Shown piece after piece: positions 1 to 5,503 of a stretch of DNA of 5,917 nucleotides. The number at the start of each line of letters is the position of its first letter. Positions within the stretch are counted from its first letter, which is position 1. The position numbers and the translations under genes were made by a program. A model generated the notes under the pieces. It was given only the letters and a program-made list of their open reading frames with translations. It searched no databases and had not been told where the DNA came from. The stretch comes from an uncultured Verrucomicrobiota bacterium (GTDB lineage: Bacteria; Verrucomicrobiota; Verrucomicrobiia; Chthoniobacterales; SZAS-18): positions 7,101 through 13,017 of the forward strand of contig CALMVM010000356.1 of assembly GCA_937873255.1 (NCBI GenBank), written 5' to 3'.

Positions 1-272
1 GTTTCCAGGCGGTCCACCAGCCCCGTCGCGGCGGCGGTCGTGTGGCGCATGCGCGCGGCGATCTCGGACATCGTCAGCGCGTCGCCGCAGTTGAGCGCGC
101 CAAGCAGGAAAAATTGCGCGAAGGACACGTCGCCGCGCGACAGTTCGCAGGATAGGTTCGTCAGGAAGCAGCGTTGCAGGTAGAGCAGGATGTCGGCGAG
201 TTCTCCCGTGTCCACGCACGGGGCGGGCGGCGGGGCGGTGACAATGCTCTTGGCTGGCAGGCTGGTCTTCAA
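1..272 (-). CDS. MarR-family transcriptional regulator, N-terminal part (cut by window edge)
   Basis: This is the first 90 residues of a winged-helix regulator; the rest lies beyond base 1. MarR proteins are small dimeric repressors or activators that usually answer to phenolic or other small ligands and often control their own gene. The visible part has an N-terminal helix (ELADILLYLQRCFLTNLSCE), then a segment ending in LTMSEIAARM and TTAAATGLVDRLE. The latter matches the helix-turn-helix and recognition helix of the family. No ATG lies between the in-frame TAA at 293-295 and the conserved region. The start is taken as TTG at 272-270, about 25 nt after a probable promoter start point; GTG at 215-213 is an alternative but would remove part of the first helix. 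No clear ribosome binding site is seen. It lies downstream of moeA on the same strand but appears to have its own promoter, so a link to molybdenum is not implied. Confidence 0.85.
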   Translation of the reverse strand, partial: MKTSLPAKSIVTAPPPAPCVDTGELADILLYLQRCFLTNLSCELSRGDVSFAQFFLLGALNCGDALTMSEIAARMRHTTAAATGLVDRLE

Positions 273-288
273 ATCGTCGGAACGAACG

Positions 289-311
289 GATAGTTAATGC
301 GCTTTATTATC
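289..311. promoter_or_regulatory. Imperfect palindrome, candidate MarR operator
   Basis: The 23-base stretch has two 9-base arms (GATAGTTAA and TTTATTATC on the plus strand) around a 5-base centre, with 7 of 9 positions symmetric. It is AT-rich in a GC-rich setting and covers the -10 box and the predicted transcription start of the regulator gene. MarR proteins commonly bind AT-rich palindromes of this size at that place to repress themselves; the assignment here is inference. Confidence 0.4.
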
Positions 312-331
312 AGTTACCCTAATGAAGTCAA
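304..331 (-). promoter_or_regulatory. Sigma70-like promoter of the marR-type gene
   Basis: Reading the minus strand, TTGACT (331-326) is followed after 16 nt by TAATAA (309-304). The -10 is preceded by TG in the extended -10 position (TGATAATAA). The -35 matches the consensus at five of six bases. A start point near 297 would give a leader of about 25 nt before the TTG start at 272. This is inferred from pattern and position only. Confidence 0.55.
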
Positions 332-350
332 GCAGCCGGCCGCGATCCGA

Positions 351-370
351 CAAAACGCGACGTTGCGCGT
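351..370 (-). terminator. Weak rho-independent terminator-like hairpin after moeA
   Basis: On the minus strand, ACGCG (370-366) can pair with CGCGT (359-355) around a 6-base loop, and the run TTTT (355-352) follows at once. The stem is only 5 bp and begins inside the moeA stop codon. It could attenuate read-through from moeA into the regulator gene, but it is short and may be fortuitous. Confidence 0.3.
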
Positions 371-1605
371 TATTCCCAAAGGAGAGCCTCCACGGGCGCA
401 CCCGCCGGGACCGTCGTCGCCGCCTCCACCCGCACGAGCGCGTGGCTGCGGCTGAGTTCGAACAGCGCGTGCGATTCCTGGCGTCCGCCCGGTGAAAAAC
501 CGCCTTTTCCATCGAGCGTGCCGCGCAGGTAATGCGGACGGTCGCCCGCATTGACGAGATCGACCGCCGCCGAGGCCGGGAACGCCGGGAGATTCAAATC
601 GTCATCCGCCGCCCCCGCCATCCACCGCAACGCCGGCCGCACGAAAAGCAGAAACGTCACGAACGCCGACACCGGGTTGCCCGGCAGCCCAAAGACGTGC
701 GTGCGCCCGGCCATCGCGGCGCGGCCGTAGAGGAACGGTTTTCCCGGCCGCACCCGCACGCGCCACAAATCGAGCGACACCCCGGCGGCGGCGAGGCGTT
801 CTTTGACAAAATCACGTTCTCCAACGGACACGCCGCCCGCGATCACCAGCGCATCGTGCGCGCCGAGGCCCTGAGCAAGTTTTGCGTCGAGATCGGCATG
901 GTCGTCGCGCGCGTGTTCGAGAACCGTGACGCGAGCGCCGGCCGCCGTTGCCAGCGCGGCCAGCAGGGTGCCGTTGCTCTCATAGATTTCGCCGGGACCG
1001 AGGGCTTCGCCGGGCGCGCGGAGTTCGTCGCCCGTGGCGAGCACGGCCACTAGGGGGCGGCGGTGGACGGCCACTTTGGCAAGCCCCTGCGAGGCGAGGA
1101 GGGCGAGCCGGCCAGCCGTGAGACGTTCGCCGGACGAGAGGATGTGCTGTCCTCGCGCCAGATCCCCGCCGGCGCGCCGGATAAATTCCCCGTAAGCAGC
1201 CGCTTCCTTTAGAATAATCAGGTCGCCGGTGCGCTCGACGTCTTCCTGCATGACAACGGCCCCCGTGCCCGCCGGGACCGGGGCGCCGGTAAAAATCCGC
1301 GCCGCGCCGCCGGCTTCGACGCGCAAACCGCGGTCGGGTCCTGCGGGCTGTTCGCCGCTGACCCGCAACTGGGTGCCAGCGGGGAGCGACCCGGTGCGTT
1401 CATCGATGGCGACCGCGTAGCCGTCCATCGCGGAGTTATCGAAGGCCGGCAGGGCGTGCGCGGCGGTGTGCCCGTGCGCCGTGAAACGTCCGAGCGCATC
1501 GAGCAGCGGGACTTCTTCGACCTCCAAAGGGTCGACGGACGAGAGGATTTTCTCACGGGTTTCGGTTTCGCTCAGCATGGGCCGGATGATACGTCCGAAA
1601 ATCAT
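370..1605 (-). CDS. moeA: Molybdopterin molybdenumtransferase MoeA
   Basis: MoeA inserts molybdate into adenylylated molybdopterin in the cytoplasm, the last common step of molybdenum cofactor synthesis. The 411 residues equal the length of E. coli MoeA, and all signature blocks are present in order. These are PAFDNSAMDGYAV (53-65), IFTGAPVPAGTGAVVMQED (104-122), RRAGGDLARGQ (143-153), the MoCF/MogA-like domain from about 182 with VLATGDEL (188-195) and IYESNG (207-212), DALVIAGGVSVGERDFVK (251-268), RVRPGKPFLYG (284-294) and FGLPGNPVSAFV (305-316). A small C-terminal domain runs from about 340. The start at 1605 overlaps the TGA of the upstream lipoprotein-like gene (ATGA), which supports coupling. 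ATG at 1578 gives MLSETETREK and is an equally good protein start. Neither has a clear ribosome binding site, and a hairpin covers this region. No other cofactor genes are in the window. Confidence 0.96.
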   Translation of the reverse strand: MIFGRIIRPMLSETETREKILSSVDPLEVEEVPLLDALGRFTAHGHTAAHALPAFDNSAMDGYAVAIDERTGSLPAGTQLRVSGEQPAGPDRGLRVEAGGAARIFTGAPVPAGTGAVVMQEDVERTGDLIILKEAAAYGEFIRRAGGDLARGQHILSSGERLTAGRLALLASQGLAKVAVHRRPLVAVLATGDELRAPGEALGPGEIYESNGTLLAALATAAGARVTVLEHARDDHADLDAKLAQGLGAHDALVIAGGVSVGERDFVKERLAAAGVSLDLWRVRVRPGKPFLYGRAAMAGRTHVFGLPGNPVSAFVTFLLFVRPALRWMAGAADDDLNLPAFPASAAVDLVNAGDRPHYLRGTLDGKGGFSPGGRQESHALFELSRSHALVRVEAATTVPAGAPVEALLWE

Positions 1606-1610
1606 CGGCC
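1579..1610 (-). promoter_or_regulatory. Hairpin burying the first moeA start codon
   Basis: On the minus strand, GGCCGATGAT (1610-1601) can pair with ATCATCCGGCC (1590-1580) as ten base pairs with one bulged C and a 10-base loop. The ATG at 1605-1603 lies inside the left arm. The alternative ATG (1578-1576) follows the stem after a single base. Such a structure would block initiation until a ribosome translating the upstream gene opens it; that role is inferred. Confidence 0.45.
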
Positions 1611-2093
1611 GGACGGCAACGGCGGGTTAGCGCGGAATTCCGGCGTCGGCGCGGCCGGGGCCGTCGGTGCGGGGGTCGAACGGTTGCCGACCGGTTCGAT
1701 GAACACCTCATCGCCGAGGGTCGGAGCGCCGGTGATCACGTCGGCAACGACGAAGGGCGGGCGGCGTTCCCGCGAAACGTGCAAGGTGGCGGTGACATTC
1801 CCTCCCGCGCGGCAGACCAAAGCCTGTCCATCGACGAGCCCCGCGACCAGCGCCGCGACGGGCGATTGTACGAGCACGAAACGTCCGTCGGTGCCGATGA
1901 CATGGACCGTGCCGAGGAATTGGATGCTCGGAGCGTCGCTGGCGGTAGCCGCCGACCCGACGGCTGCCGTCCGTTTGCCTCCGGGCAGCAAACGCGCACA
2001 ACCCAGCGCGGAGCACACCACGAACGCACCCACGAGCCAGCGAAGACGGCAGCTCGGTGGACCGGCGATTGAATGCGGACAAGGAAAACGCAT
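1602..2093 (-). CDS. Uncharacterised lipoprotein-like protein upstream of moeA
   Basis: I do not recognise this 163-residue protein. The N-terminus has basic residues (R2, H7, R16, R18), a hydrophobic stretch WLVGAFVVCSALG (19-31) and Cys at 32. SALGC resembles a lipobox, although Ala rather than Leu sits at -3. The mature part has a low-complexity linker (40-56) and a valine-rich region of probable beta strands (57-135), including FLGTVHVIG, GRFVLVQSPV, VVADVITGAP and GDEVFIEPV. It ends in a Pro/Ala-rich tail (139-163). The pattern suggests a small beta-barrel exported to the periplasm and anchored in a membrane. ATG at 2093 is chosen because it places the signal sequence at the N-terminus; an upstream in-frame TTG at 2165 coincides with a TTGACA promoter-like hexamer. 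The TGA overlaps the moeA ATG, so expression is probably coupled, but nothing shows a molybdenum role. Confidence 0.7.
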   Translation of the reverse strand: MRFPCPHSIAGPPSCRLRWLVGAFVVCSALGCARLLPGGKRTAAVGSAATASDAPSIQFLGTVHVIGTDGRFVLVQSPVAALVAGLVDGQALVCRAGGNVTATLHVSRERRPPFVVADVITGAPTLGDEVFIEPVGNRSTPAPTAPAAPTPEFRANPPLPSGR

Positions 2094-2135
2094 GAAAAAC
2101 AGGGAAGCCGCAGGAATTTCGCGCGAGCCGTCCGA

Positions 2136-2165
2136 AATTTGGGCGGGCGATTGCGTGGGTGTCAA
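2136..2165 (-). promoter_or_regulatory. Possible promoter of the lipoprotein-moeA unit
   Basis: On the minus strand a perfect TTGACA (2165-2160) stands upstream of the lipoprotein gene. The best -10 at normal spacing is only CAAATT (2141-2136, 18-nt spacer, three of six consensus bases). If used, transcription would begin near 2129 and leave a leader of about 36 nt before the ATG at 2093. The -35 is convincing and the -10 is not. Confidence 0.3.
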
Positions 2166-2175
2166 TGATTCTTAA

Positions 2176-2203
2176 TTGACCCCGCCCCCCGGTGTGCGAT
2201 AAC
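2176..2203 (+). promoter_or_regulatory. Probable tRNA-Ser promoter
   Basis: TTGACC (2176-2181) and GATAAC (2198-2203) are separated by 16 nt and match the sigma70 consensus at five and four of six bases. A start near 2210 would give a 5' leader of about 35 nt before the mature tRNA, to be removed by RNase P. Confidence 0.5.
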
Positions 2204-2244
2204 TTGAACCTCCGTGCGGCACCGCGAGGTGGCACAACCAGTCT

Positions 2245-2332
2245 GGTGAGGTGGCTGAGTGGTCGAAAGCAGAGCTTTGCTAAAGCTCCGTAGTCCAAAA
2301 GGCTACCGAGGGTTCGAATCCCTCCCTCACCG
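2245..2332 (+). tRNA. tRNA-Ser(GCU)
   Basis: The 88-base gene folds into a class II tRNA. The acceptor stem is GGTGAGG (2245-2251) with CCTCACC (2325-2331), followed by discriminator G2332. The D arm starts TGGCTGAGTGGT. The anticodon stem is GAGCT/AGCTC around the loop TTGCTAA, with anticodon GCT at 2279-2281, so it reads AGC and AGU serine codons. The long variable arm is a 6-bp stem (2290-2295 with 2301-2306, one G-T pair) with loop CAAAA, as expected for serine. The T arm is GAGGG-TTCGAAT-CCCTC (2308-2324). The 3' CCA is not encoded and must be added by nucleotidyltransferase. Its downstream side is occupied by an integrase-like remnant, which suits a tRNA gene used as an integration site. 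Confidence 0.97.
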
Positions 2333-2340
2333 AATTTCAA

Positions 2341-2399
2341 ACGAGCCCCAAAGCGACATCAAATCGCTCATATATGAGGCGATTATCCTTGGGACTCGT
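2341..2399. repeat. Nested inverted repeat just downstream of the tRNA
   Basis: The outer arms are ACGAGCCCCAAAG (2341-2353) and CCTTGGGACTCGT (2387-2399), which pair at 11 of 13 positions. Inside them lies a near-palindrome (2362-2384) with arms AATCGC and GCGATT, then TCA/TGA around TATA, with one bulged G. An 8-base left and a 2-base right unpaired segment separate the two levels. The whole can fold as one long hairpin. No T-run follows, so it is not a standard terminator. It could be a processing or termination structure for the tRNA transcript, an operator, or a recombination-linked site of the lost element. Confidence 0.55.
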
Positions 2400-2432
2400 A
2401 CCCGGCGCTGTTCAAGCCGACCCCACTTCGAC

Positions 2433-2458
2433 ATGCAGTTTTGTGCATACAGTGCATA
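2433..2458. repeat. TGCAT motif cluster before the integrase-like fragment
   Basis: ATGCA (2433-2437) is followed by GTGCATA at 2443-2449 and again at 2452-2458. This gives one inverted and two direct copies of TGCAT within 26 bases; the direct copies are 9 bases apart, a little under one helical turn. The cluster ends 7 bases before the ATG at 2466. It may be an operator or recombinase-arm site; function is unknown. Confidence 0.35.
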
Positions 2459-2465
2459 AGAAGCG

Positions 2466-2782
2466 ATGGTCAAGCCACGGTCGAAAACCGGGGAAAGCAT
2501 TCAGTTTCCCTATGTTTTTGAAAAACATGGGCGGACCGGCCGCATCAAGAAATGGGGTGACGGCAAGTTCGGTACTTACTTCCTTTTCGGCACTCGGAAG
2601 GTCCGGAACAGCTTCAGGTCGTTCGAGGCGGCTTGGGAGTACCTCGACGCGAATTCTCGAAGCTCGACACCGACCGGGCGAACAGCATCGCGCTCCACCC
2701 CATCAACCGTCTCACGCTCGAAAATTACGGAGCGAACTTTTCCCCGCGCGCCAGGATGCTCACCGCGCCTTCTCGCCTGTAA
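2466..2782 (+). pseudogene. Broken N-terminal fragment of an integrase-like gene
   Basis: From ATG 2466 the frame reads MVKPRSKTGESIQFPYVF, then GRIKKWGDGKFGTYFLFG and FRSFEAAWEYLD, a basic strand-rich segment like the N-terminal part of some tyrosine recombinases. After codon 2646-2648 this frame becomes an Arg/Ser/Pro-rich string. One missing base at about 2648-2649 restores sense in the other frame: EFSKLDTDRANSIALHPINR, which I recall as the usual continuation in such proteins of Opitutaceae (memory, not a search). That frame stops at TAA 2780-2782. The last 23 codons no longer look like the family, and no catalytic Arg, His-x-x-Arg or Tyr region follows. An intact integrase would be roughly 400 residues, so this is a frameshifted, truncated relic. 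GC is about 54% over 2461-2640, below its neighbours. The frame continues 49 codons past the TAA (2783-2929) without recognisable similarity. Confidence 0.55.
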
Positions 2783-2904
2783 GGTTTGCTGGTGGATTCC
2801 AATGGACGGGAAACGACTGGAAAACAGGGCGAATACTTTCAGCGGTCAGAAGACGAGGCGCACTTGTCCCTCCTCAAATTCTCCCTCTTCGCTTCCGTCC
2901 AGTC

Positions 2905-3870
2905 TCATCTCCGCAAGCCACGCAGCAGATAATAGAGCGTTTCCATGCGCCCGACCTCCGCGCCCGCATTGAAGGCACGGCGATACGGCTCGCCCCAGAT
3001 CGCCTCCAACTCCATCGGCCGGCCGGCGGCGAAGTCGAGCACCGTGCTCGGCAGATAAGCGCCCATTTCGGCGGTGCGCTTGAATTGTAAGTCCGCAAAA
3101 TCCGACGGGACATCGAGTCCGAGCGAGCGCGCGGCGGCGATCACCTCGTCGGCCAACCGCCGGGCAAGATATGATAAGGACGGGTCCCGCAGGAGATCGG
3201 CGGTGGACGCCGGCGGCTCGCCCGGCGGGCGGAGGGAAGTCGCCAGGACGGTCAGACCATTGAAAGGGATATTCCACACCAATTTCCGCCAGCGGGCCTC
3301 GGCGAGATCGGCCACCACACGCGCGTTGACGCCGCAGCGCTTGAACTCCCACGCGATGTCGTGCATGCGCGGCAACGGGTAGCCGGCGTATTCGCCCAGC
3401 GAAATCGCGCCCTGGCCGAGGTGTTCGATGACGCCGGGAGCCGTTTTGTTCAGGCACACGAAGCACAGGCCGCCGAGCACCCGCTCCGGCCCGTAGCGTT
3501 CGGCGAGGAATTCCTCGTTGCCAAGACCGTTCTGCAGGGTGAGCAGGATCGTGTCGGGCCGCAACAATGGAGCTAGCAGATCGGGGAGTGCGTCGTTGGC
3601 GGTCGCCTTCAGGGCGATGAGCACGAGGTCGCACGGACCGACCGTGTCGGTCGAGGCGTGAACGTGCGTTTTCGCCACGCGGAAATTGCCCTCGCGGCTC
3701 TTGACCCGCAGCCCGAAACGCCGCACCGCCGCGCGTTCCTCCTCCGAGCGGATGAGGAAATGTACCTCGCGCCCGTAGTACGCGAGTTTCGCCCCGTAAA
3801 ATCCGCCCACCGCGCCGGTGCCGACCACGGCGATGCGGTAGCGCGGGAGGACGTGCGTGGACGGCTTCAT
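2905..3870 (-). CDS. panE: 2-dehydropantoate 2-reductase (ketopantoate reductase family)
   Basis: The family reduces ketopantoate to pantoate with NADPH, a cytoplasmic step of pantothenate and coenzyme A synthesis. The 321 residues show the dinucleotide-binding Rossmann motif VVGTGAVGGFYGAKLA (15-30), then VLIALKATAND with K88 and TLQNGLGNEE with N114, which align with the cofactor/substrate residues K72 and N98 of E. coli PanE. RWRKLVWNIPFNGLT (193-207) supplies the catalytic Lys as K196. The C-terminal helical domain has YLPSTVLDF and GRPMELEAIWGEP (283-295), giving S275 and E287 at the expected ligand and catalytic sites. The ATG overlaps the TGA of the upstream gene (ATGA), and a weak purine-rich GAAGAG precedes it. 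It is the last gene of the four-gene run and faces the integrase fragment tail to tail. Many PanE paralogs have other or unknown 2-oxoacid substrates, so pantoate synthesis is likely but not certain. Confidence 0.9.
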   Translation of the reverse strand: MKPSTHVLPRYRIAVVGTGAVGGFYGAKLAYYGREVHFLIRSEEERAAVRRFGLRVKSREGNFRVAKTHVHASTDTVGPCDLVLIALKATANDALPDLLAPLLRPDTILLTLQNGLGNEEFLAERYGPERVLGGLCFVCLNKTAPGVIEHLGQGAISLGEYAGYPLPRMHDIAWEFKRCGVNARVVADLAEARWRKLVWNIPFNGLTVLATSLRPPGEPPASTADLLRDPSLSYLARRLADEVIAAARSLGLDVPSDFADLQFKRTAEMGAYLPSTVLDFAAGRPMELEAIWGEPYRRAFNAGAEVGRMETLYYLLRGLRR

Positions 3871-4520
3871 TTCTCTTCGCGCCAGGGTCGGGACAGGTCG
3901 CGCACACCGAAATGGTCCCCGCCCTTGGCCGCAGGATCGTCGGTGCCCCAGGGGATGGTTTTGTCACGCTTGGCGAGCAACGGGACGTGCTTGGAGCAAT
4001 GGATGTACGCCTCCTCCACGCGCACGACCACCCAACGCTCGGGCTTCCTGCCCGGGTCATCCGCGAGCGCACGCGCAACCGCCTCGCGCAACGAAGGAGC
4101 GGTATCCTTGCTGGCAAGCAGTTCGTCATTCTCGACAACCCGGGCCTCGCCGTTGACGTGACAACCGACCGTCGTGCGGAAAAAATCCACGAACAGCAAG
4201 CCGACGTGACCGTTCTCGGAGATGTTGCCGAGGCTGGCCATGACGCCGTTGCCGCGATATTCGGGATAAGCGAGCGTGCGGTCGTCCACCACGCAGACAA
4301 ACCCCGCCGGGCCTGCCCGGATCGAGCAATCGCAGTTCCCGGCGGCGTCGGCGGTCGAGACGAACATGAGTTCCTGCGCCGCGATGAATTCGCGCATGCG
4401 GTCGTTCAAACGGTCGAGCACCTGATGATCGTAGAACGCCCGCGCGCGGCGCCCGGTGCCGTGGGCGCGTTGGAGGGCGTGTTCGCCGTGCGAACCGGGC
4501 AGCGGGTGGGCGGCGTCCAT
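3867..4520 (-). CDS. PNPOx-like FMN-binding split-barrel protein
   Basis: The 217-residue protein belongs to the pyridoxamine 5'-phosphate oxidase-like superfamily, whose members bind FMN, F420 or heme in a split beta-barrel, usually as dimers. An N-terminal helix DRLNDRMREFIAAQE (36-50) leads into strands LMFVSTADAAGNCDCSIR (51-68) and FVCVVDDRTLAYPEYRGN (74-91), and then NISENGHVGLLFVDF (99-113) and VGCHVNGEARVVE (118-130). The C-terminal WVVVRVEEAYIHCSKHVPLL (163-182) resembles the 'predicted flavin-nucleotide-binding' group rather than true PdxH, so a role in making pyridoxal phosphate is not supported. The reaction is unknown. ATG 4520 is chosen because it lies 4 nt beyond the stop of the upstream deacetylase gene with GGAG nine bases before it; the same frame is open further upstream only as a shadow. 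Its TGA overlaps the panE ATG. Confidence 0.85.
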   Translation of the reverse strand: MDAAHPLPGSHGEHALQRAHGTGRRARAFYDHQVLDRLNDRMREFIAAQELMFVSTADAAGNCDCSIRAGPAGFVCVVDDRTLAYPEYRGNGVMASLGNISENGHVGLLFVDFFRTTVGCHVNGEARVVENDELLASKDTAPSLREAVARALADDPGRKPERWVVVRVEEAYIHCSKHVPLLAKRDKTIPWGTDDPAAKGGDHFGVRDLSRPWREEK

Positions 4521-4524
4521 GCGG

Positions 4525-5457
4525 TCAGACTCCGAGGTCGGCGGTGGTTGTTGCCCGGCCGGCGGCCATGCGCGCGGCTGCCTCGACCGAATTGCGGTGC
4601 AGGCGCGCCGTGTTCGCCAATTCCCGGTTGTACCCGCCGCCGTAAAGGACCGCGACGGGGATGCCGTGCGGAATAAACAATCCCAGCACGAATGCATCCC
4701 GCTCGGACATCTCCTTGAGGGTAAGCTGCATTTGCCCGAAGCGGTCGTTCTGATGCGGGTCGGCCCCGGAAATCCAGATCGCCAGGTCCGGCCGAAACGA
4801 CGCCACCGCCGGGGGAAGCGACTGGCGCAAAGCATCGAGGAAAGTCGCGCCGGAGACGAAACGTTCCAGCCCCACGTCGAGCGAGCCGGGCACCTTGCGG
4901 CTCGGGTAGTTGGCGGCGACGTGGATCGAGTACGTGAAGACGCGCGGGTCCGCGCCGAGCAGGGCGTGGGTGCCGTTGCCCTGGTGCGCGTCGGTGTCCA
5001 CGACCATGACCCGCAGGTCGGGCCGGTCGGTCTGGAGGTCGCGCACGGCCACCGCGACATCGTTGAGGACGCAAAACCCCTCCCCCCGGTCGGCGAATGC
5101 GGGATGGGTGCCGCCGGCGAGATTGGCCGCTGCCCCAGTTTCCAGAGCGGCCCGCACGGCGCGGCGGGTGCCTTCGACCTCGCGGGCGCACCGGACGAAA
5201 AGTTCGGGCGACGGCGGCAGGCCGAGGACGGTCGCCTCCTTGGAGGTCAATTCGCCGCGCGCGAGCCGGTCGAGGTATTCGGCGGTGTGAACCCGCTCCA
5301 GATGTTCACGCGCCACGGGGGCGACTTCCTCCACGTCCGACGCCGCGACGATGCCGCCTTCCAGCAACATCTCCAGCGCGAGCGGGAATTTGACCATCGG
5401 GAACGGATGGCCTTCCGGCAGCGGCAGATAATACCCCGGCGAATAAAAGCAGCGCAT
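4525..5457 (-). CDS. Histone deacetylase-family protein with altered active site
   Basis: The 310 residues match the zinc-dependent deacetylase fold (arginase/deacetylase superfamily), closest by motif to bacterial class IV-like members; substrates in bacteria may be acetyl-lysine, acetylpolyamines or small molecules. Metal ligands are D156 and H158 in VVDTDAHQGNG (152-162) and D233 in SGADPHQNDRFG (230-241). D154 is the charge-relay Asp, GFC (127-129) lines the pocket, and Y276 in YGGGYN is the transition-state Tyr. The usual GGxHHA block reads GGTHPAF (115-121): H118 is kept but the second, general-base His is Pro119 (codon CCC at 5103-5101). One base change from a His codon explains it. 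The protein may be catalytically weak, altered in role, or carry a sequencing error. GGCGGAG ends 5 nt before the ATG, the best ribosome binding site in the window. It follows the ndh-like gene by 46 nt and precedes the PNPOx-like gene by 4. Confidence 0.92.
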   Translation of the reverse strand: MRCFYSPGYYLPLPEGHPFPMVKFPLALEMLLEGGIVAASDVEEVAPVAREHLERVHTAEYLDRLARGELTSKEATVLGLPPSPELFVRCAREVEGTRRAVRAALETGAAANLAGGTHPAFADRGEGFCVLNDVAVAVRDLQTDRPDLRVMVVDTDAHQGNGTHALLGADPRVFTYSIHVAANYPSRKVPGSLDVGLERFVSGATFLDALRQSLPPAVASFRPDLAIWISGADPHQNDRFGQMQLTLKEMSERDAFVLGLFIPHGIPVAVLYGGGYNRELANTARLHRNSVEAAARMAAGRATTTADLGV

Positions 5458-5503
5458 CGTTTCTCCGCCGAAATTACGTCCGGCGGGCGCACCGGATAGA
5501 AAT

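Noticed and set aside
532..1053. 173-codon plus-strand open frame inside moeA
   Set aside because: It is antisense to strongly conserved MoeA motifs and is rich in Arg and His, as expected for a shadow frame.
1708..2340. Long minus-strand reading frame beginning MKFGEGGIRTLGSLL
   Set aside because: Its start is the antisense of the tRNA-Ser gene, a well-known source of spurious database proteins, and the rest overlaps the lipoprotein gene in another frame.
2410..2435. GTTCAAGCC followed by CCCAC, resembling a tRNA T arm and 3' end
   Set aside because: The bases flanking the loop-like TTCAAGC do not pair into a T stem, so it is probably chance.
2867..2876. TCCCTCCTCA resembling the tRNA 3' end, as a possible second attachment site
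   Set aside because: The match to 2319-2329 is short, needs a gap, and lies in a simple pyrimidine-rich stretch; it is not enough to call a direct repeat.
2846..4300. 484-codon minus-strand open frame and other long overlapping frames across 2846-5500
   Set aside because: They are Arg/Pro/Ala-rich translations of the GC-rich panE, PNPOx-like and deacetylase genes in wrong frames; the recognised families explain the coding.
5458..5503. TCCGG...CCGGA hairpin between the ndh-like and deacetylase genes as a terminator
   Set aside because: The stem is only 5 bp with an 8-base loop and no T-run follows; the deacetylase gene has a strong ribosome binding site but no visible promoter there.
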